Below, piece after piece: positions 1-7,924 of a stretch of DNA of 58,467 bases. Numbering within the stretch: the stretch's first letter is position 1; each line of letters starts with the position of its first letter. The stretch comes from Candidatus Acetatifactor stercoripullorum (lineage in GTDB: Bacteria > Bacillota > Clostridia > Lachnospirales > Lachnospiraceae). The notes beneath the pieces are model-generated. The model was not told the DNA's origin, ran no database searches, and worked only from the letters and a program-made list of their open reading frames with translations. The stretch lies in contig DXGH01000001.1 of the NCBI GenBank assembly GCA_019114005.1, positions 1 through 58,467 on the forward strand. Direction: 5' to 3'. Made by a program: the position numbers and the translations under genes.

Positions 1-27
1 GCCTCGACTAGCGCCTCCCCTTGTGAT

Positions 28-43
28 ATACTATGTTCAGTAT
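28..43. promoter_or_regulatory. Short inverted repeat upstream of the GTPase-NYN gene
   Basis: ATACT and AGTAT flank a six-base centre about 25 bases before the start codon at 69. This could be an operator or part of a hairpin. The upstream sequence is cut by the window edge, so no promoter can be assigned. Confidence 0.25.
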
Positions 44-68
44 GTTCTCACGAGAGGGGGTGCTTTTT

Positions 69-2828
69 ATGGGCGAACGGAAAGAGAAAAAACCGATAAA
101 ACGAATATGTGCTGGTCTGTTGGCCCATGTGGACGCGGGAAAGACCACTCTTGCAGAGGGTATTTTGTACAGCTGTGGAGCCATGAGAACCCTGGGGAGG
201 GTGGATCATGGGGACACGGTTTTGGACAACTTTGCGCTGGAGCGTTCCAGAGGAATTACCATATTTTCCAAGCAGGCCAGGGCCAGATGGAGGGAAATGA
301 AGCTTACCTTGCTGGATACGCCGGGACATGTGGATTTTTCGGCGGAGATGGAGCGCACCCTTCAGGTGATGGATTATGCGGTTTTGGTGATCAGCGGAGC
401 GGACGGTGTACAGGGGCATGTGGAGACTCTTTGGAGGCTTTTAAAGAGGTATGAACTTCCCGTTTTTTTGTTTGTGAATAAAATGGATCAGCCGGGAACG
501 GAAAAGGAGGGTCTTTTGGGGCAGCTGCAGCAGAAGCTTCATGAGAATTGTGTGGAATTCGGGGGCACACAGACAGAGCCGGAATTTTGGGAAACGCTAT
601 CCCTATGTTCGGAGCCTTTGCTGGAGCAGTACCTGGAGCGGGGGAGCATTTCCGAAGAAAGCATTTCTGAGGCGATCCGAGCAAGACAGATTTTTCCTTG
701 CTACTTTGGGTCGGCCTTGCGCCTGGAGGGGGTGGAGGCGCTTTTGGAGGGACTTTACAGGTATACAAAGGCGCCTGCCTATGGTGAGGAATTTGGAGCC
801 AGAGTATACAAGATTGCAAGGGATTCTTCGGGGGTAAGACTGACCTACCTGAAGGTAACCGGAGGCGTTTTGCGGGTGAAAATGCCGGTAAGCAACCGCT
901 CCAGCGCAGGAGAGGGAGAGGTCTGGGAGGAAAAGGCTGATCAGCTGCGCCTGTATACCGGAGGGCAGTATCAGACGGTGCAGGAGGCAGAGGCAGGAGA
1001 AATCTGTGCGGTGACAGGGCTTACCAAGACCTTTGCGGGACAGGGACTGGGCGCTGAGCGTAAAAACGAAATCTCTGTGCTGGAGCCGGTTATGACCTAT
1101 CAGATTTTTCTGCCCCAGGGTACGGATATCGTGAAGGCCCTTTTGTGGCTCCGCCAGCTGGAGGAAGAGGAGCCACAGCTTCATATTGTTTGGAAGGAAG
1201 CGCTTTCGGAGATTCATGTACAGGTTATGGGGGAGGTGCAGATGGAAATTCTCCGGCACCTGATAAAGGAGCGCTTTGGATTGGAAACGGAATTTGGTCC
1301 GGGAAGCATTGTGTATAAGGAGACCATTCTGGAGCCTGTGATAGGTATCGGTCATTTTGAGCCGCTGCGTCATTATGCAGAGGTGCATCTTTTGCTGGAG
1401 CCGGGAGAGCGGGGAAGCGGGCTGCAGTTTCTTACCGCCTGCAGCGAGGATATGCTGGATGGAAGCTGGCAGAGGCAGATACTAAGCTGTCTGGAGGAAA
1501 AGACCCACATCGGTGTGCTGACAGGCTCGGAAATTACGGATATGCGAATTACGCTGCTGGCTGGAAGAGCCCATCAAAAGCATACGGAGGGAGGGGACTT
1601 CAGGCAGGCTGCCTGTCGGGCGTTGAGGAACGGGCTGCGCAAGGCACGCTGCCTGCTGCTGGAGCCTTATTTTTCCTTTACCCTGGAGGTGCCTCTTTCG
1701 TCCCTGGGCCGTGCTATGTCGGATATCCAGCGGATGAACGGCTCCTTTGAGCACCCTCTGACAGAGGGAGAGACAGGGATTCTCACGGGCAGCGCTCCTG
1801 TGGCCTCCCTGCAGGATTATCAAAGAGAGGTAAGCGCATATACGGGAGGGAGGGGAAGGCTTTCCTGTATCTTGAAGGGCTATGAGCCTTGTCACAATCC
1901 CCAGGAGGTGATTAAAGAGAGGGGCTATGACTGCGAGGGGGATCTGGAAAATCCTACCGGCTCCGTATTCTGCGCCCATGGTGCAGGCTTTGTGGTAAGC
2001 TGGGACAAGGTGGAGGAGTATGCCCATGTGGACAGCGGCTTTCGACTGGAAGGTGACAAGAACCATACAATGTACCAGGACGGTGCAGTGCACGAAAACA
2101 GTGCATCGCACGAGAACAGTGCATCGCACGAGAACAGTGCTTTGAGGGCCGTGCCCCTGGAAAGCAGAAAAAGGGAAGAAGGCCGTGAAAAGGGCTGGAT
2201 TTCCCAGGAGGAAATCGAAGAGATATTCCGCCAGACCTATGGTGCAAAATCAGAGGATATCAACCGTTATCGCAGATATCACAGAACGGGGAGCAAGGGA
2301 GGCGCTTCCACGGAAGGAGAGAGAAGCGGCGGGGAATATGACTCCCGAAAGAGTGCATCTCACAGTGGGGGCATGGGGCGAAGGAATCTGTCAAAAGAGC
2401 AGTATCTTTTGGTGGACGGCTACAACATCATATTTGCCTGGGAGGAGCTTCGCTCTCTTGCAGCCGTGAATATAGACAGCGCCAGAGACAGGCTGATGGA
2501 TATTATGAGCAATTATCAGGGGTATCTGGGGAATACGCTGATCTTGGTATTTGATGCCTATAAGGTGAAGGGAAATCCGGGAAAGATACAGAAATATCAT
2601 AATATTTATGTGGTTTATACTAAGGAGGCGGAGACTGCCGACCAGTATATTGAAAAGACGGTACATGAGATAGGAAAAAAGCATCAGGTTACGGTGGCCA
2701 CCTCCGATGCGCTGGAGCAGATGATCATCTGGGGGGACGGAGCCATCCGGCTGTCCGCCCAGGGACTTTTGGAGGCGGTGGAGCAGGCGGCCAGACAGCT
2801 TCGGGAACAATATATCAAAGAGGATTAG
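69..2828 (+). CDS. TetM/EF-G-like ribosomal GTPase fused to a C-terminal NYN (YacP/Rae1-like) nuclease domain
   Basis: This 919-residue protein has two parts. Residues 1 to about 640 follow the ribosomal-protection/EF-G plan: P-loop AHVDAGKTT (19-27), RGITIFS switch I, DTPGHVDF, NKMDQ, then EF-G domains III-V. A linker of about 120 residues holds three HENSAS repeats. Residues from about 776 begin YLLVDGYNIIFAWEELR and continue with DAYKVKG, TKEAETADQYIE and ATSD, the pattern of the NYN family that includes B. subtilis YacP/Rae1, a ribosome A-site mRNA endonuclease. The TetM domain IV loop YSPVSTP, which displaces tetracycline, is replaced by RAHQKHTEGG, so tetracycline resistance is doubtful. 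ATG 69 is chosen over ATG 33 because GAGAGGGGG sits eight bases upstream of it. I infer a factor that binds stalled ribosomes and cuts mRNA; this has not been shown. It overlaps convergent nudC by four bases. Confidence 0.85.
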   Translation: MGERKEKKPIKRICAGLLAHVDAGKTTLAEGILYSCGAMRTLGRVDHGDTVLDNFALERSRGITIFSKQARARWREMKLTLLDTPGHVDFSAEMERTLQVMDYAVLVISGADGVQGHVETLWRLLKRYELPVFLFVNKMDQPGTEKEGLLGQLQQKLHENCVEFGGTQTEPEFWETLSLCSEPLLEQYLERGSISEESISEAIRARQIFPCYFGSALRLEGVEALLEGLYRYTKAPAYGEEFGARVYKIARDSSGVRLTYLKVTGGVLRVKMPVSNRSSAGEGEVWEEKADQLRLYTGGQYQTVQEAEAGEICAVTGLTKTFAGQGLGAERKNEISVLEPVMTYQIFLPQGTDIVKALLWLRQLEEEEPQLHIVWKEALSEIHVQVMGEVQMEILRHLIKERFGLETEFGPGSIVYKETILEPVIGIGHFEPLRHYAEVHLLLEPGERGSGLQFLTACSEDMLDGSWQRQILSCLEEKTHIGVLTGSEITDMRITLLAGRAHQKHTEGGDFRQAACRALRNGLRKARCLLLEPYFSFTLEVPLSSLGRAMSDIQRMNGSFEHPLTEGETGILTGSAPVASLQDYQREVSAYTGGRGRLSCILKGYEPCHNPQEVIKERGYDCEGDLENPTGSVFCAHGAGFVVSWDKVEEYAHVDSGFRLEGDKNHTMYQDGAVHENSASHENSASHENSALRAVPLESRKREEGREKGWISQEEIEEIFRQTYGAKSEDINRYRRYHRTGSKGGASTEGERSGGEYDSRKSASHSGGMGRRNLSKEQYLLVDGYNIIFAWEELRSLAAVNIDSARDRLMDIMSNYQGYLGNTLILVFDAYKVKGNPGKIQKYHNIYVVYTKEAETADQYIEKTVHEIGKKHQVTVATSDALEQMIIWGDGAIRLSAQGLLEAVEQAARQLREQYIKED
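2091..2144 (+). repeat. Three 18-bp in-frame tandem repeats coding HENSAS
   Basis: Three units of 18 bp starting at 2091, 2109 and 2127 encode His-Glu-Asn-Ser-Ala-Ser, with the third ending in Ala-Leu. They lie in the flexible linker between the GTPase and NYN domains. Being in frame, copy-number change would only alter linker length. Confidence 0.9.
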
Positions 2829-3697
2829 GAAAAGGGATTTCCTCCGTCTTTAAAGTACTTTATCATCTCCTGGGCAATGCTGAGACTGGAAGGAAATTCC
2901 GGAATTTCTTCCCGGGAAAACCATCTGGCCTCGGACAGCTCGGATTTTTGAAGGGTGATGGTATCCGGCCCCTCAAGCTTCGAGAAAAAGCCGATCATTG
3001 CAGAATCGCTGAAGGACCAGGGCTGGGACTTGTAATAAACGATTTCTCCCACCAAAAGGCCGGTCTCCTCCCGGACCTCTCTGCGCACAGCCCCCTTGAA
3101 GGTTTCGCCCACCTCCACGAAGCCTGCCACCAGCGCCCAATTTTGATAAGACCCACCTGCATATTTTGTGAGAAGCAGTTTATCCTGATGGATAACGGCA
3201 GTGATGACGGCGGGGGAAATTTTAGGATATTCGATCATGCCGCACTGGGGACAAATGCAGGCTCTTTCCGTAGCGCTTGGCACGGTGGGTGCGCCGCAGC
3301 GGCCGCAGAATTTTCTGTCTAACCGAAAACGGTTGATCTGGCAGGCGGTGATGCCGGCGAAGGCCAAGTATTCCGGCTGAAAGGTGCGGAAAACGGAAGG
3401 GGGATAGAGCTGTCCCTCCAGGGGGAGATACAGGCTTCCCTCTGCGGTGTTTAAGCGGTAAAAGGCAGTGCTGTCAATGGAGAAGAGATATTCTGCATCC
3501 AGCATCAGCCGCTCCAGGGGGTATTTCAGCTTTAACAGCTGTCTTACTTTTTGGAAGGTGGGTAAAAACAGCCTTCCGTCCTGGTCCTTGGGAAGGTAAA
3601 TCTGGTTTTCATCAAAAATCAGAAGGAAATCCTCTGCCTTTGGCTCCTGGCAGCGAAATTCGGGATAATAGATGTGGGGCTCAATTTTATGTATCAC
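2825..3697 (-). CDS. nudC: NADH pyrophosphatase NudC (Nudix hydrolase)
   Basis: A 290-residue protein with the NudC layout. The N-terminal domain is followed by a four-cysteine zinc ribbon (CGRCGAP, then CPQC), a Nudix box (GFVEVGETFKGAVRREVREE) and the subfamily marker SQPWSF a few residues later. The family hydrolyses NAD(H) to NMN(H) and AMP and can remove NAD caps from RNA 5' ends. The start is GTG at 3697, with AGGAGG seven bases upstream. It has its own promoter reading away from the MraY-like gene. Its stop overlaps the stop of the upstream GTPase-NYN gene by four bases, so the two transcripts are convergent with no room for a shared terminator. Confidence 0.95.
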   Translation of the reverse strand: MIHKIEPHIYYPEFRCQEPKAEDFLLIFDENQIYLPKDQDGRLFLPTFQKVRQLLKLKYPLERLMLDAEYLFSIDSTAFYRLNTAEGSLYLPLEGQLYPPSVFRTFQPEYLAFAGITACQINRFRLDRKFCGRCGAPTVPSATERACICPQCGMIEYPKISPAVITAVIHQDKLLLTKYAGGSYQNWALVAGFVEVGETFKGAVRREVREETGLLVGEIVYYKSQPWSFSDSAMIGFFSKLEGPDTITLQKSELSEARWFSREEIPEFPSSLSIAQEMIKYFKDGGNPFS

Positions 3698-3733
3698 AGG
3701 GCGGCCTCCTTTTATGCTTCAACTTCTGCTTTC

Positions 3734-3762
3734 ACTATACGGGAAGGCGGCTTTTGTGTCAA
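3734..3762 (-). promoter_or_regulatory. Promoter of nudC
   Basis: On the minus strand, TTGACA (3762-3757) and TATAGT (3739-3734) are separated by exactly 17 bases. Its -35 hexamer abuts the -35 of the divergent promoter. Confidence 0.8.
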
Positions 3763-3791
3763 TTGCAAGGAGAAGCTTTTTGTGCTACAAT
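3763..3791 (+). promoter_or_regulatory. Promoter of the MraY-like/greA operon
   Basis: TTGCAA (3763-3768), a 17-base spacer, then TACAAT (3786-3791). The start codon at 3833 lies about 35 bases after the expected transcription start. Confidence 0.75.
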
Positions 3792-3832
3792 AGGAAAAAA
3801 ATTGAAATGGCGGTATGCAGATAGGAGTAACC

Positions 3833-4798
3833 ATGCTACATGTATTGTTATCGGGAAACTATGATTCCCTTCTGGCCTTTTGCGGAATTATATTTGCTTT
3901 TGCGGCCACAGTGTTCGCAACGGCCAGGCTGAGCGCTTTTCTGCCAAAGGATGCGGGGCGGGAGTTTGCCCACGACGGGAAGCTTTCTGCGGGCAAGCCC
4001 AGGGGAGCGGGCATTATTTTTGTGCTGGCCTTTACGGCGGCGGGGCTTTTGTTTGCTCCCGTGCGGGCGGAAAATGTGATTTACCTGATATTGATCGTGA
4101 TCTGCATGCTGACGGGATTTTTTGACGACGCCTCCAAAACGCCCTGGGGGGAATACAAAAAGGGATTTCTCGATCTGTGCGTTGCGGCCATGGTGGCCCT
4201 GACCTTCCTAAGGTATAATTCCAATGTAGTGGAGCTTGCCCTGTTCGATATCCGGTTTACTCTGCATCCCATCGTGTTTGCACTGCTTACGGTGGTGCTG
4301 GTGTGGACCTCGGTGAATGTGACAAACTGCTCCGACGGGGTGGACGGGCTTTCCGGAACCCTTACGCTGATTACGCTGATGACCATATATATCATTGACA
4401 GAATCAAGGACGCAGGCCAGGATTTTTCCTTTCTGATTCTGCTGTTTTCGGTGTGCATTTTAGGGTATCTTTGGTACAATGCCACGCCCAGCAGGCTTTT
4501 GATGGGAGATGCGGGCTCCAGGGCCATGGGACTGTTTATCAGCATTGCCATCCTAAAGACGGGCTGTCCCTTTTTGTATATTCCAGTGGCTCTTATACTG
4601 CTTCTGGATGGAGGTCTGGGACTTGGAAAGGTCTTTTTGCTGCGCTTTTTCAAAATCCATATATTAAAAAATGTCAGGACACCGCTGCACGACCATGTGC
4701 GGAAGGTCTGGGACTGGTCTAACACCCAGACTGTTTACCGGTTTGCCATCATTCAGATCATTGTATCCGTGGCGGTGGTATACGGAATACAGGTATAG
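3833..4798 (+). CDS. MraY-like polyprenyl-phosphate phospho-sugar transferase (GT4 family)
   Basis: A 321-residue polytopic membrane protein of the MraY/WecA superfamily, which transfers a phospho-sugar from a UDP-sugar to a polyprenyl phosphate. Visible motifs are FFDDASK (the DDxxK cytoplasmic loop), NCSDGVDGLSG (NxxDGxDG) and MGDAGSRAMG. The C-terminal loop reads RTPLHDHVRKVWDW...VYRF, resembling the MraY HHH loop more than the WecA one, but with the middle histidine replaced by aspartate. ATG 3833 is preferred over 3815 because AGGAG precedes it at a proper distance. It is first in an operon with greA, a HAD-CPBP fusion and a GT2. The company of a glycosyltransferase suggests a wall-glycan or lipid-carrier role. 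True MraY usually sits in the dcw cluster, so this is probably a paralogue. Confidence 0.8.
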   Translation: MLHVLLSGNYDSLLAFCGIIFAFAATVFATARLSAFLPKDAGREFAHDGKLSAGKPRGAGIIFVLAFTAAGLLFAPVRAENVIYLILIVICMLTGFFDDASKTPWGEYKKGFLDLCVAAMVALTFLRYNSNVVELALFDIRFTLHPIVFALLTVVLVWTSVNVTNCSDGVDGLSGTLTLITLMTIYIIDRIKDAGQDFSFLILLFSVCILGYLWYNATPSRLLMGDAGSRAMGLFISIAILKTGCPFLYIPVALILLLDGGLGLGKVFLLRFFKIHILKNVRTPLHDHVRKVWDWSNTQTVYRFAIIQIIVSVAVVYGIQV

Positions 4799-4812
4799 AG
4801 AGGAAGATTGCT

Positions 4813-5316
4813 ATGTATGACGAGCTGACGCCCAGCGATATCAAAAAAATGAAGGAAGAGATAGAGTACCGGAAGCTTGTGGTGCGGCCAAAGGCTCTTG
4901 AGGATGTGAAGGAGGCCAGAGCCCATGGGGATCTGAGCGAAAATTTCGAGTATCATGCCGCAAAAAAGGTAAAGAATCAGAATGAAAGCCGCATTCGCTA
5001 TCTGGAGAGGATGATACGCACCGCCCGGGTGATCTCCGAGGATTCCGCTGAGGACGAGGTGGGAATCAATAATACGGTGACTGTAAAATTCATTGATGAC
5101 GCAAGTGTGGAAACCTACAAAATCGTAACCACCGTGAGGGGAAATTCCCTGGAAAATCTCATCAGCAACGAATCGCCCTTGGGCAAGGCGCTGCTTGGGA
5201 AAAAAGAAGGGGATGTGGTTCATGTACAGGTTGGCGCTGCTTCTGGATATGACGTGGAGGTGCTTAAGATCGTGAACACTGCAGACGATGGCACGGACAG
5301 AATAAGAAGCTTTTAA
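4813..5316 (+). CDS. greA: Transcription elongation factor GreA/GreB family
   Basis: A 167-residue protein with an N-terminal antiparallel coiled coil and a C-terminal FKBP-like domain. The coiled-coil tip carries GDLSENFEYHAAK, the acidic signature that places Asp and Glu in the RNA polymerase secondary channel to promote cleavage of backtracked RNA. The C-terminus has the expected SNESPLGKALLGKKEGDVV segment. It starts 14 bases after the MraY-like stop, behind GAGGAAG, and is clearly co-transcribed. A second, canonical greA may exist elsewhere in the genome, so this copy could be an operon-specific paralogue. Confidence 0.93.
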   Translation: MYDELTPSDIKKMKEEIEYRKLVVRPKALEDVKEARAHGDLSENFEYHAAKKVKNQNESRIRYLERMIRTARVISEDSAEDEVGINNTVTVKFIDDASVETYKIVTTVRGNSLENLISNESPLGKALLGKKEGDVVHVQVGAASGYDVEVLKIVNTADDGTDRIRSF

Positions 5317-5340
5317 AAGACGATTTACAGGAGAAGATTT

Positions 5341-6864
5341 ATGAAAAAATATTTGCTATTTGACCTGGACGGAACCCTGACCGACCCCAAGGAGGGGATT
5401 ACGGCCAGTGTACAGTATGCCCTGAAGGCCATGGGAATCGAAGAGCCGGATTTGGAGAAGCTTACGCCCTTTATAGGGCCGCCCTTAAAGGACAGCTTTA
5501 TGGAGTTTTACCACATGGATGAGGAGCAGGCAGGGCAGGCGGTGCTTAAGTACCGGGAGCGCTTTGAGACCAAGGGGCTTTATGAAAATAAGCTTTATGA
5601 CGGGATTCCCCAGATGCTGCGCCCCCTAAAGGAAAAGGGGATGCATCTGGCAGTAGCCTCCAGCAAGCCCACTGTATTTGTGGAGCGGATATTGAAGCAT
5701 TTTCACATCGACCAATATTTTGAGGCAGTGGTCGGAAGCGAGCTGGACGGAAGGCGGGTAAACAAGGATGAGGTGGTTCAGGAGACGCTGAATCGCCTGT
5801 TTGGAGAGCATCCGGTGGAGCCGGATCAGGTATACATGATCGGAGACCGCAAATTTGACATAGAGGGCGCAAGGGCTCTTGGCATAGAAAGCGTTGGAGT
5901 CGCTTACGGCTACGGCGGCATGGAGGAATTAAAAGCCGCAAAGGCGGATTATATTGTGCGCAGCGTGGAGGAGCTTAAAAAGTTTCTGCTGCGGGGCACG
6001 GAGGAAAAGACAGATGAAAAATCCAAGCGTTCTGTGATGCTGCAGCGGATGTGGCTGATGCTGTATTCCTTCCTGATGTTTATTCTGGTGCGGAATGTGG
6101 TGCAGTACGCCTTAAGCCTTCTTTTTAAGTACGTGGGAGAGAGCTTTACAGGGCCTGTAGCTGATTTCTTTGTGGTAAAAAATGCGGACGGCGCCCTTGA
6201 GAGCTTTACGGGCAATGCAGCCACCATAATAGCGGCCTTAAGCTATGTGGGAAGCGGTCTTGCCATTATGGGAAACGCAAAGCTGCTTTTGACTAAGACC
6301 GCAGAGGATATGCGGCTGGCCCATTTAAAGCCGGAACCTAAGAAAAACTATGTACTGCTTGGGGCGGCAGCCGTGGGAGCGGTGATTGGGTTTAACCTGC
6401 TTTTTGACGTTACAGGCTTTATCAGCAAATCTGACGCGTATCAGGCGGTGGCTGCGCAGCAGTATTCGGGAGACCTTTGGATACATCTGATCTGCTACGG
6501 CATCATTACGCCCATAGCGGAGGAGCTTTTGTTTCGGGGCATTATTTACGGGTATATGCGCCGCTTTATGAATGTGAGGACTGCTCTTGTGATCTCCTCG
6601 GCGCTGTTTGGACTTTACCATATGAATCCCATACAAGGGGTTTATGGATTTCTGATAGGCTGCCTGATGGCTTACGCTTATGAGTATTTCGGCAGCTTTT
6701 ATATGCCTGTGTCCGTCCATATCATATCTAATGTGATCAGCTCTCTGCTATCTTATACGGCTATCGCCCTGACCGGATTTGTGAGCTGGCCGGTGTGCAT
6801 TCTGTTTTTGATTGTGGCGGCGGGAAGCCTGTATCAGCTGGCAAAGCAAAAGAAGGTGTTTTAG
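5341..6864 (+). CDS. Fusion of a HAD phosphatase and a CPBP (Abi/CAAX-like) intramembrane protease
   Basis: This 507-residue protein joins two families. Residues 1 to about 215 are a phosphoglycolate-phosphatase-like HAD domain: nucleophile motif FDLDGTLTD (Asp8, Asp10), VASSKP motif II, lysine in the NKDE region and MIGDRKFDIEGA motif IV. After a charged linker come several membrane helices ending in a CPBP glutamic-protease domain: EELLFRG (Glu394-Glu395, Arg399), LYHM (His427) and a third motif VHIISNV. All catalytic residues of both halves look intact. CPBP proteins cleave prenylated or membrane substrates and include bacteriocin-immunity proteins. AGGAG precedes the ATG. GT2 follows 10 bases later. 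Substrates are not predictable; lipid- or sugar-phosphate handling is only suggested by the neighbours. Confidence 0.88.
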   Translation: MKKYLLFDLDGTLTDPKEGITASVQYALKAMGIEEPDLEKLTPFIGPPLKDSFMEFYHMDEEQAGQAVLKYRERFETKGLYENKLYDGIPQMLRPLKEKGMHLAVASSKPTVFVERILKHFHIDQYFEAVVGSELDGRRVNKDEVVQETLNRLFGEHPVEPDQVYMIGDRKFDIEGARALGIESVGVAYGYGGMEELKAAKADYIVRSVEELKKFLLRGTEEKTDEKSKRSVMLQRMWLMLYSFLMFILVRNVVQYALSLLFKYVGESFTGPVADFFVVKNADGALESFTGNAATIIAALSYVGSGLAIMGNAKLLLTKTAEDMRLAHLKPEPKKNYVLLGAAAVGAVIGFNLLFDVTGFISKSDAYQAVAAQQYSGDLWIHLICYGIITPIAEELLFRGIIYGYMRRFMNVRTALVISSALFGLYHMNPIQGVYGFLIGCLMAYAYEYFGSFYMPVSVHIISNVISSLLSYTAIALTGFVSWPVCILFLIVAAGSLYQLAKQKKVF

Positions 6865-6874
6865 TGAGGCGGAT

Positions 6875-7675
6875 ATGAAATTTTCTATTATAGTAGTGTG
6901 TCTGAATCCAGGGGAAAAGCTCAATCAGACGCTGGACAGTATTTTAGACCAGACCTTTGCGGATTATGAGATCATTGTAAAGGACGGAAAAAGCAGGGAC
7001 GGTTCGATAGAGAGGATGCGCCAGGATAGGCGTATCCGCTTTTTTTCAGAAGAGGACAGGGGAATCTATGACGCCATGAATCAGGCGGTTTCCCATGTAC
7101 AGGGAGATTTTGTCCTCTTTTTAAACTGCGGAGACAAATTTTACCATAATAAAGTTTTAGAGCAGACAGCCGCTGTGATTGAGAGAGAGGAGCATCCGGA
7201 AAATCTGGTGCTTTACGGCGACACCTACAGCGAAAAGTCCGGAGTGATGATCTCCTCGCCGCCCAAGATTACAGGACTTGTGTGCTATCGAAACATTCCC
7301 TGCCATCAGTCCTGCTTTTATGCCGCCAGACTGTGCAGAGAAAAGCCCTATGAGGAAAGCTATCGCATCCGGGCGGATTACGATCATTTTTTGTGGTGTC
7401 GTTACAAAGCGGGAGCCAAAATGGTGTATCTGAACATGCCCGTATCTGCCTATGAGGGGGGAGGCTACTCAGAGAGCAGGGAAAACCAAAAGAGGGATAA
7501 GGAAGAACACAGACAGATCACGAAAAAATACATGAGCGGGGCGGAGCTTTTCTCCTGCCGCCTTTTTATGCTGTGCACTCTTGCTCCCTTAAGAAGGCTG
7601 CTGGCGGAAAATCAGTGGTCGTCCGGGATATACCACTGGTTTAAGGAGCAGCTTTACAGGCGAAAGCTTCCATAA
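6875..7675 (+). CDS. Family 2 glycosyltransferase
   Basis: A 266-residue GT-A fold protein of the WcaE/capsular type. The N-terminus reads KFSIIVVCLNPGEKL, followed by DGKSRDGS, EEDRGIYDAMNQAV and LNCGDKFY, where the last Asp lies in the metal/nucleotide-sugar region. RADYDHFLWCRY follows in the acceptor half. No membrane helix is obvious, so it is likely cytoplasmic or peripheral. The start at 6875 gives the canonical N-terminus, with GAGG a few bases upstream. It closes the operon begun by the MraY-like gene, which could make the lipid-linked sugar that this enzyme extends. That link is an inference. Confidence 0.85.
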   Translation: MKFSIIVVCLNPGEKLNQTLDSILDQTFADYEIIVKDGKSRDGSIERMRQDRRIRFFSEEDRGIYDAMNQAVSHVQGDFVLFLNCGDKFYHNKVLEQTAAVIEREEHPENLVLYGDTYSEKSGVMISSPPKITGLVCYRNIPCHQSCFYAARLCREKPYEESYRIRADYDHFLWCRYKAGAKMVYLNMPVSAYEGGGYSESRENQKRDKEEHRQITKKYMSGAELFSCRLFMLCTLAPLRRLLAENQWSSGIYHWFKEQLYRRKLP

Positions 7676-7742
7676 AAAAATCAGGAAAATCCACCCCTAA
7701 AGTGTGTCTGAGAGAAGGAAATGAAGCAAAAATTCAATATAC

Positions 7743-7786
7743 AGACAGATATTTTACCATTTAAAAAGTAAAAGACAGATTATCTG
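7743..7786. promoter_or_regulatory. Candidate activator site upstream of gltB
   Basis: AGACAGAT occurs twice, 30 bases apart (7743-7750 and 7773-7780). The second copy forms an 11-bp palindrome, CAGATTATCTG, at 7776-7786. It is centred about 60 bases before the expected transcription start, a usual place for an activator. The regulator is unknown. Confidence 0.35.
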
Positions 7787-7807
7787 ACAATTTAAGAAAA
7801 AAACCTG

Positions 7808-7836
7808 TTTACAGAAGAGAAAAAAAGGTGTATAGT
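7808..7836 (+). promoter_or_regulatory. Promoter of gltBD
   Basis: TTTACA (7808-7813), a 17-base spacer, then TATAGT (7831-7836). Transcription would start near 7843, only a few bases before a terminator-like hairpin. Confidence 0.75.
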
Positions 7837-7846
7837 ACTTTTTAGA

Positions 7847-7890
7847 AAAGTCGCAAAGGAGCGAGTAAAGGACTCCTTGCGGCTTTTTTT
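7847..7890 (+). terminator. Leader terminator/attenuator between the gltB promoter and gltB
   Basis: AAAGTCGCAA and GGAG (7847-7861, one bulged A) pair with CTCC and TTGCGGCTTT (7873-7886). A run of seven T follows (7884-7890). It lies downstream of a good promoter and 35 bases before gltB. It may therefore attenuate gltBD as well as end transcripts from the upstream operon. Confidence 0.75.
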
Positions 7891-7924
7891 ATGTGAAAAA
7901 CAAGAACCGGAAAGGAGCATTACA

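Noticed and set aside
69..2828. Tetracycline resistance gene
   Set aside because: The overall fold fits the ribosomal-protection group, but the domain IV loop corresponding to TetM YSPVSTP is replaced and a nuclease domain is appended; a resistance call is not supported.
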